IMG/VR virus record: IMGVR_UViG_3300024520_000289
Coordinates: 1 to 33,999 of that record
Source: a virus
Length of the DNA: 33,999 nt
Reading direction: 5' to 3' (one strand)
In this document: piece by piece, positions 29,256-33,999 of the stretch
Numbering within the stretch: position 1 is the first letter of the stretch
How the letters are laid out: every line of letters begins with the position of its first letter
Notes under the pieces: model-generated
Database searches by the model: none
What the model was told of the DNA's origin: nothing
What the model saw: the letters and a program-made list of their open reading frames with translations, nothing else
Program-made: the position numbers and the translations under genes

Positions 29256-31721
29256 TTACGCGAAGAAGTAGGTCGATGAGACGACGATCTCAGGGTTGAG
29301 GTTGCCGTACTCAGGTGTCGGGGGTAGTGAAGCGCAGTGCTGTGCTTCTTCCAGTTGTGAAGTGAACCCGTCTCGTATTTGAGTGAGAAGATCCTGGTTG
29401 AAATGGTCAGCCGCTACACGCCGAAGCGTGGATGCCATCACCTCAGCGTCAGCCGCGTGAGTGCCATATGAGTCATGCACCATAGCGAACGCAGACACAC
29501 CCTGTGCCGTGGCTGAGTTCACTGTGCAGTGGAGTACGCTCGCGTCGAGTGAGTGGATCAGGTTCGGTGCGATCCCGTTCGACTGCTTTCGCTTGTCGAG
29601 TTCGTTGGTCGGTAGCTTGAGCGACCTGTAGATGGTCTGCATCCCAACCTTCGTCTTGATCTCCTCACCCTTGAGCTTGTTCGTCTCTTGCCTGATCGTC
29701 AAGCCAGATGGAACTGTCCAGGTAGGGGCCAGACCAACGCGGTTGAACACACCAACACACTCGCGGAACCACTCCATTGCAACGCCTGCGCTGGTCACGG
29801 TCTCGTGGATTGCGTGCCAGATCAAGTCAGTCAGGTAGACCGATGACTCGTGGCGCTTGAATGGTGGCTTGTCGAGTAGGCCCTGGTCGAGCAACACCTC
29901 ACCAAGCCACTCATCGACGTACTCTCGGCACGCGAACTTAGTGCCTGAGTACGGGACGACCATGACGCATCGCTTCGTAGCCTTACGCGGGATGCGCTGG
30001 TCAGGCATCAAAGACAGCCATGTCGCAGCGGTCTCCCGTATGCCCTTCTTCTCGTGGCCCTTAATGTCACGCACCAGCTTGGCCGTGACCTTGTCTGCCA
30101 CATCCTGGTAGATGTCCTCTGGCTTGTCAGCCGGGGACACGTTGGTTGCCTTCGCACCAACCTCGTCCCGCATGAGAAGCGAGAACAACTGTAGTCCGTT
30201 GTTCGTCCCATCCATCGCGATCGGAAGCCGTGATGCGAACGGCTTACCTACCTCCTCAGCCTTGAGCAGCCCAGCCCACTCGAAGGCAAAGGCAAGGAAC
30301 TGGAAGGGCGCATCCGCTGAAGTCCAACTACACCGACCCAACGGAGCGTTCGCGATGTCGAGGATCACCTCGCGGTGGTTGTCAACCCAGGCCACGCGCT
30401 CATCCAGCGGGAGCTTGTCAACCTTGTTGCCCCAGCAGTTCGCGCCGTGTATCGCCAACCAACGACGCGCTGCCCCTGACCTCACGTCCTTCGACTCATC
30501 GAAGCACAGCAGACCCTTGGACAGGTCGTTCCCCTGTGGGCTCAAGAACTGAGGCACCGAGTACACCCGGCCTCGGAAGTCCATCTTGTATGGATACCAG
30601 AAGGGCTGGTACAGGAGTTCGCGTGCGATTGCCAGCGTCCTCCCCGTGTGCGTGCGCTTACCTTTCAGCTTCTCTTCTGCTGAGTACGCACGAGCGGCCC
30701 GTCGCTTCCACTCCTTGACCAGGGTGTGGTCCCTGGGGAGGTCGTCCAGTTCTGGCGCACGCGCAGGCAACGGGTACTTCTCCCGCAGTGGGAGCCCACC
30801 CTGTCCGCCACCACTGTCCCAGATCTTGTTGGCGACGGCGAACACCTTCATGTTCACCCTCCACCCCGTGTGCTGCATTGAGTTGACCGCGCTGTACACA
30901 GCAGGAATCTTGTCCAGGTCGTACAGGTGGAAGTTGGCACGCTTCGTCGCAATGAGCGGCCACCGCATCATCACGTTGTCGGGGTAGCCGCCCTCTGTCG
31001 GGCTAACCCAGTCACGCGGTGGCTCGACCATCGGCATGTAGAGAGGACGAGACGCCTCGTGATGAGTGTGGCAGTCCTCGATCCAGTCCTGTGCCTCATC
31101 CGTCAGCGTGATTGACGAGATCTGCCTGGGCTTCTTGGTCTTGTAGCACGGCTTGTTCCGCTGGGTGATCAGGTTCCCAACCTGTTCCAATATGCCGATC
31201 AGGGTGTACCCAAGTGAGTACATATCCTTGCGCGGCCACGCCTGCCACTGATCTTGGAACTCGTTCAGCTTGCCGATGTACACCTTGCGCTTGTGGCTGA
31301 CGGTCTTGCTTTCAGTGAGTCTCGTGATGTGCCGCCACTGCTCGGGGTGTGCTTTGGCAAACTCGGTCAGCCGTACCTCGTCTTCGGCAGCCTTCGCTAC
31401 CTTGTAGGCTGTCGTCTGCGTCGGTGTGTCTGGCACCGTCGTCGAGTCAATCACGATCTGCACGGTGATGAGGGCCAGCCGCTTGTGGCACACCATCTCC
31501 AGGTACTTCGTCGCGACGTTGTTCCGCCCTGGTTTGCCACGTTGCCCACCAACGAAGTTGGTGATTGCTCTCGCAAGACAGCCGACGTTGTCCTGCATGA
31601 GGATGCGGTGCGGTAGTAGGTTGTTGCTCCGCTTCTTCTCTTCAAGTACACGACGCTGATGCCTGTAACGTGTCACTCCTTCGTTGTGCATCTTCGCGTT
31701 CAGTTCATTCTGGCTTTGCAA
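29256..31721 (-). CDS. Phage RNA polymerase, single-subunit (T7 gp1-like)
   Basis: An 821-residue single-subunit RNA polymerase (T7 is 883 aa) that transcribes the phage's own promoters. Active-site landmarks are PYKMDFRGRVYSVP (377-390), motif A AMDGTNNGLQLFS (Asp504, T7 Asp537), motif B KRCVMVVPYSG (Lys583 and Tyr591, T7 Lys631 and Tyr639) and motif C HDSYGTH (Asp750, T7 Asp812). The segment GIAPNLIHSLDASVL also matches T7. The C-terminus ends STYFFA, like the FAFA end required in T7. Motif B reads P-Y-S-G where T7 has A-Y-G-S. The gene is 7 bases after the 145-aa gene and 12 before the ssDNA-binding protein gene. Confidence 0.97.
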   Translation of the reverse strand: MQSQNELNAKMHNEGVTRYRHQRRVLEEKKRSNNLLPHRILMQDNVGCLARAITNFVGGQRGKPGRNNVATKYLEMVCHKRLALITVQIVIDSTTVPDTPTQTTAYKVAKAAEDEVRLTEFAKAHPEQWRHITRLTESKTVSHKRKVYIGKLNEFQDQWQAWPRKDMYSLGYTLIGILEQVGNLITQRNKPCYKTKKPRQISSITLTDEAQDWIEDCHTHHEASRPLYMPMVEPPRDWVSPTEGGYPDNVMMRWPLIATKRANFHLYDLDKIPAVYSAVNSMQHTGWRVNMKVFAVANKIWDSGGGQGGLPLREKYPLPARAPELDDLPRDHTLVKEWKRRAARAYSAEEKLKGKRTHTGRTLAIARELLYQPFWYPYKMDFRGRVYSVPQFLSPQGNDLSKGLLCFDESKDVRSGAARRWLAIHGANCWGNKVDKLPLDERVAWVDNHREVILDIANAPLGRCSWTSADAPFQFLAFAFEWAGLLKAEEVGKPFASRLPIAMDGTNNGLQLFSLLMRDEVGAKATNVSPADKPEDIYQDVADKVTAKLVRDIKGHEKKGIRETAATWLSLMPDQRIPRKATKRCVMVVPYSGTKFACREYVDEWLGEVLLDQGLLDKPPFKRHESSVYLTDLIWHAIHETVTSAGVAMEWFRECVGVFNRVGLAPTWTVPSGLTIRQETNKLKGEEIKTKVGMQTIYRSLKLPTNELDKRKQSNGIAPNLIHSLDASVLHCTVNSATAQGVSAFAMVHDSYGTHAADAEVMASTLRRVAADHFNQDLLTQIRDGFTSQLEEAQHCASLPPTPEYGNLNPEIVVSSTYFFA

Positions 31722-31728
31722 CAGTGGA

Positions 31729-32166
31729 CTACCTCCTTTGGTACATGCGGTGAGGGGTTGCTGGGGTTGGTTGGTACTGCACTACGCGCTCGCCCCAGTT
31801 GAACGCGCCGAGTAACTCACGCTTCGCCTGTTCCGCTGCACGGTCCAGACAGAAGAGTGCTTGGCTGTGCGTCATCCACGCCGCAGCGTGAAGGACGTTG
31901 CGATGCGTGTTGACGCGAGTCCCCGGCATGACGAAGGAGAGGAGATGCTGAGCTTCACGCCTGTCAGGTGCTGATGCTGGGACCGACTGGACCGCCCCGT
32001 ACAAATCCCAGGTAGTGGAGTGGTCGCGCTCCATACCAGGACGCCACCCAGGTGGTACAGGCGTGCCAAAGTGGACGCATGGTGCGTCGGTCGAGTACGC
32101 GGATGGGAGGTCGATGATCGACCGTGCCTTCCGCAGCACTTGCAAAGGTCCGATGACTGGAAACAT
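31729..32166 (-). CDS. Hypothetical 145-aa protein before RNA polymerase
   Basis: A 145-residue protein starting at ATG 32166 with AGGGAGAT upstream. The N-terminal half is Pro- and Ser-rich with no clear fold. The second half contains a long helical region with several His, Ala and Leu residues (THRNVLHAAAWMTHSQALFCLDRAAEQAKRELLG). A positively charged tail follows. No family is recognised. It lies between the integrase and RNA polymerase, where marine T7-like phages often keep early host-takeover genes, so it may be an early protein. That is position-based inference. Confidence 0.65.
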   Translation of the reverse strand: MFPVIGPLQVLRKARSIIDLPSAYSTDAPCVHFGTPVPPGWRPGMERDHSTTWDLYGAVQSVPASAPDRREAQHLLSFVMPGTRVNTHRNVLHAAAWMTHSQALFCLDRAAEQAKRELLGAFNWGERVVQYQPTPATPHRMYQRR

Positions 32167-32298
32167 GAAACGGAATCTCCCTAATGGTTGAGTTGGGTGT
32201 GTACGGACGCTCAGACAGTTAGGTGTCTGAGGTCAACTCGAACGTAGGCTCCCCATGCACAGCCGAAGACCGGCGTGCAACGCCCTCTCGTGTCCCTC
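32167..32298. promoter_or_regulatory. Intergenic region between integrase and 145-aa gene
   Basis: These 132 bases carry a perfect 8-bp stem-loop, CTCAGACA (32210-32217) with TGTCTGAG (32224-32231) and a 6-base loop. There is no T-run, so termination is unlikely; an operator, processing site or part of an attachment region are possible. The ribosome-binding site of the 145-aa gene lies at the left end. An early host-type promoter should be here or upstream, but I cannot point to a convincing -35/-10 pair. Confidence 0.4.
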
Positions 32299-33138
32299 TT
32301 AGTCGAGCAGCGACATGGCGGCTTGCATCGACCGTGTGTCCAGGTGTGCGTACCGCATCGTCGTCTGGATGTTCGCGTGCCCAAGCCACTGCTTGATCAC
32401 AGGTAGACTCGCGCCCTTACTGAGCAGCCGACTCGCACAGGTGTGCCTGAGGATGTGAGGCACGACCTCCTTGTCGTCGCCCAGGCCTGCTTCCTCCCGT
32501 GCCTGCTTCCATGCCTTGTTGAACGACGACTGGCTCAGTCGGGTGAAAGGCCCGAAGCCATCATGTCGCACCGCGACAAGGTTGCGGAGGCGAGCCGTCA
32601 GCGGGATCGCACGGGGACGACCACCCTTGGTGTTACGGACAAGAGCGGTAACGACCTCACCCTTGGCCGCGAGTCCATCGGGAGTCAGGTCTTGTTTGAC
32701 GATGTCCTCCCACCTGAGGCGTAGTGCTTCGGATACACGCATGCCGCTGTCCGCCAGCCAGGACACCAGCCCCCGGTAAGCGAGGGGCATGCCGTCGAGG
32801 AGCTTCGAGTACTCGGCGTCGGTCAGGACGCGGGTGCGGCCCTCTGGCTCACGCTGGCGTGCGATGGTGGGCACGCTGTCGATCTGCCCTTCCGTCTGTG
32901 CCACGCGGAGCATGGTGTTAAGGGCGGCGAGCTTGCGGTTGACACCAGCGGGCGTCAGGCCTCGGCCCTTCAGGATCGCGACAAGCCCGTTGAGGGACTT
33001 GACGTTCACATCCTGAACTCTGGTACTGTCACCGAGGATGTCGATGCAGTGGGTCGCGTTGCGAACGGAGTCCTCCTCGGACTTCTGTCCAGCCCAACGA
33101 ATTGAGTGAGTGTGATTTAGGAGATACCGTAGTTCCAT
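32299..33138 (-). CDS. int: Tyrosine-recombinase integrase
   Basis: A 279-residue tyrosine recombinase with all catalytic residues: Arg134 in GMRVSEALRLRW, Lys171 in NTKGGRPRAIPL, His228 and Arg231 in HILRHTCAS, His254 in LGHANIQTT and the nucleophile Tyr263 in MRYAHL. The N-terminal 95 residues form the core-binding SAM-like helices. It lacks a clear arm-binding domain, so it is compact, similar to integrases beside RNA polymerase in some marine T7-like phages. Those integrate into host tRNA genes. It is divergent from the plus-strand gene at 33297. No tRNA-like attachment site was recognised. Start is the ATG at 33138; the ribosome-binding site is weak. Confidence 0.95.
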   Translation of the reverse strand: MELRYLLNHTHSIRWAGQKSEEDSVRNATHCIDILGDSTRVQDVNVKSLNGLVAILKGRGLTPAGVNRKLAALNTMLRVAQTEGQIDSVPTIARQREPEGRTRVLTDAEYSKLLDGMPLAYRGLVSWLADSGMRVSEALRLRWEDIVKQDLTPDGLAAKGEVVTALVRNTKGGRPRAIPLTARLRNLVAVRHDGFGPFTRLSQSSFNKAWKQAREEAGLGDDKEVVPHILRHTCASRLLSKGASLPVIKQWLGHANIQTTMRYAHLDTRSMQAAMSLLD

Positions 33139-33296
33139 GGTGCTGAACCCTAACGTAGCCCTACTACACCGACCTAAAGCCGCCCGACCTTGCTGGTCGA
33201 GGCGTGAAGTGTAGCGCGGCGCATCGCTACCTTCGGCCCAGATGCTAAACGATTGTTAGGAAACGAGGAAGACCCCGTCACCAGGAGAGGGTAGGA
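33139..33296. promoter_or_regulatory. Divergent control region, integrase and HTH gene
   Basis: The 158 bases between the divergent integrase and the plus-strand HTH-like gene must hold promoters for both. Two dyads are visible: CGACC (33185-33189) with GGTCG (33195-33199), and GTAGCG (33211-33216) with CGCTAC (33225-33230). Either could be an operator for the HTH protein. The ribosome-binding site AGGAG of the plus-strand gene is at 33283-33287. I cannot assign exact -35/-10 elements or attP here. Confidence 0.4.
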
Positions 33297-33722
33297 GTGG
33301 ACTTCACACCGATCGAACCTGAGTACACATGGCGACTTAGGGCAATGATGACTCAAGCGATTAAAGACGCTTGTCGAGTTCATCAGGTCAACCAGGGCGA
33401 ACTTGCTGACAAGATCGGATGCACCCGGGAGACGTTGTTGCTGTCGCGCTCAGTCAAGATCAATCACGACGGGATGCCGCGACGGATCATGGGCGTGGAC
33501 AAGTGCGTCGAACTCGCTCGACTCGCCGGTTGGACCGCTTGGTCCAGGTGGGATATGGCCGTGGCGTGGACGGAAGAGACGCTGATCCGATCCGAACACG
33601 CGCACTGGGAAACCCTGAAGTTGCTACGGCGTGCGGATCGCGAAGCCAGGATGGACGAGTTGGTCGAGAACAGGACGGGGATCAGCAAGCCGCAAGGCAA
33701 TAAAAAAAGCCCAGGCACATAG
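33297..33722 (+). CDS. HTH-domain protein, putative phage regulator
   Basis: A 141-residue protein and the only convincing plus-strand gene. It begins with GTG at 33297, ten bases after an AGGAG site. Residues about 31-55 (VNQGELADKIGCTRETLLLSRS) look like an Xre-type helix-turn-helix, with the QGELADKI helix, a GCT turn and a recognition helix. The middle contains KCVELARLAGW and several Trp. The C-terminal 45 residues are charged and helical. Divergent orientation from the integrase fits a repressor or a regulator of the lysogeny decision. The gene converges on a minus-strand ORF, with a shared terminator overlapping its last codons. The HTH call is moderate. Confidence 0.72.
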   Translation: MDFTPIEPEYTWRLRAMMTQAIKDACRVHQVNQGELADKIGCTRETLLLSRSVKINHDGMPRRIMGVDKCVELARLAGWTAWSRWDMAVAWTEETLIRSEHAHWETLKLLRRADREARMDELVENRTGISKPQGNKKSPGT

Positions 33723-33735
33723 CGCCTTGGGCTTT
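33702..33735 (-). terminator. Intrinsic terminator between convergent genes
   Basis: AAAGCCCAGGC (33706-33716) pairs with GCCTTGGGCTTT (33724-33735) with one bulged base. On the minus strand the stem is followed by seven U residues (A at 33702-33708 on the plus strand), a good terminator for the ORF at 33745-33960. On the plus strand only three T follow, so it acts weakly for the HTH gene, whose last codons overlap the stem. Confidence 0.88.
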
Positions 33736-33744
33736 GGTTCCCGG

Positions 33745-33960
33745 TCATCTGTTCTTGAAGTACCACCTGATCAGGTTGGCGAACACGAGGACCGCTTCAA
33801 TCTCGTGTAGCTGGGCGGCTGAGAACCCTTCAACGTGGCTAAGGAGTGCTTCCCACGCTTGGGAAAGCTCCACTTCAGGCGGTTCCTCGGGCCGGGCTGT
33901 GGCTTGCTCTGCTTCTCGCAAGGTGGTTCTCCAAGGGTCGGGTGTGGGCTGAGGGTACAC
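33745..33960 (-). CDS. Small acidic protein of unknown function (start uncertain)
   Basis: A 71-residue product when started at GTG 33960 (GAAGAG a few bases upstream). The frame stays open to the window edge at 33999, so the true start may lie outside. It begins with Pro-rich sequence (PQPTPDPW) and Glu-rich stretches (ARPEEPPEVELSQAWEALLSHVEG). It ends in an amphipathic helix, EIEAVLVFANLIRWYFKNR. A strong terminator 10 bases after the stop supports that something is transcribed here. No homology is recognised. Confidence 0.55.
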   Translation of the reverse strand: MYPQPTPDPWRTTLREAEQATARPEEPPEVELSQAWEALLSHVEGFSAAQLHEIEAVLVFANLIRWYFKNR

Positions 33961-33999
33961 TACAACTCTTCGTAACGGCGCGAACAGAAGCGAAATTAG

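Noticed and set aside
28533-29279. Plus-strand frame of 248 codons antisense to the ssDNA-binding protein gene
   Set aside because: Mirror of the coding strand; no start signals and no recognisable motif.

Overview
The window is most of the genome of a T7-like podovirus (Autographiviridae-type). Three things show this: a single-subunit phage RNA polymerase, the T7 order of replication and virion genes, and protein lengths close to T7 counterparts (tail tubular B 793 aa, internal core protein 1308 aa, portal 526 aa, capsid 350 aa). The sequence is GC-rich by eye. Several small proteins (for example 21887-22138 and 21427-21630) resemble conserved proteins of marine and cyanobacterial T7-like phages, so an aquatic host is likely, but nothing identifies the host. 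No cyanophage photosynthesis gene, thioredoxin, ribonucleotide reductase or tRNA was recognised.

Almost everything is on the minus strand, so biological order runs from right to left. The right end (33999-32299) looks like a decision module: a small minus-strand ORF, a plus-strand gene with an HTH-like segment, a bidirectional terminator between these two convergent genes, and a tyrosine integrase. Then come an unknown 145-aa protein, RNA polymerase (29256-31721), ssDNA-binding protein, a PD-(D/E)XK-like nuclease in the endonuclease I position (probably with a CTG start), primase-helicase, two small proteins, family A DNA polymerase, a LAGLIDADG-type endonuclease, 5'-3' exonuclease and dNMP kinase. 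Several of these genes overlap by 4 bp (ATGA or GTGA), implying translational coupling.

After a 13-bp stem-loop (21850-21882) the virion genes follow: small gp7.3-like protein, portal, an HExxH metallopeptidase-like protein, scaffold, major capsid, a strong intrinsic terminator in the position of T7 T-phi, tail tubular A and B, gp13-like, gp14-like, gp15-like and gp16-like internal proteins, tail fibre, a small membrane protein, and the small and large terminase subunits.

Downstream of the large terminase is the only sizeable non-coding region (2604-3064). It is packed with nested inverted repeats, two cUUCGg hairpins with pyrimidine tails, and a twice-repeated 12-mer. Beyond it is a second late block (2603-1): an unknown 126-aa protein, a class 3 lipase with a complete catalytic triad, small overlapping ORFs, a putative lipoprotein, a small membrane protein with a very basic tail, and a tail-fibre-like gene cut by the window edge. 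No conventional endolysin is recognisable, so the lipase and its small neighbours are candidates for an unusual lysis or host-envelope module. The lipase block, the nested-repeat region, the metallopeptidase between portal and scaffold, and the variant DNA polymerase active site are the parts most worth a second look.
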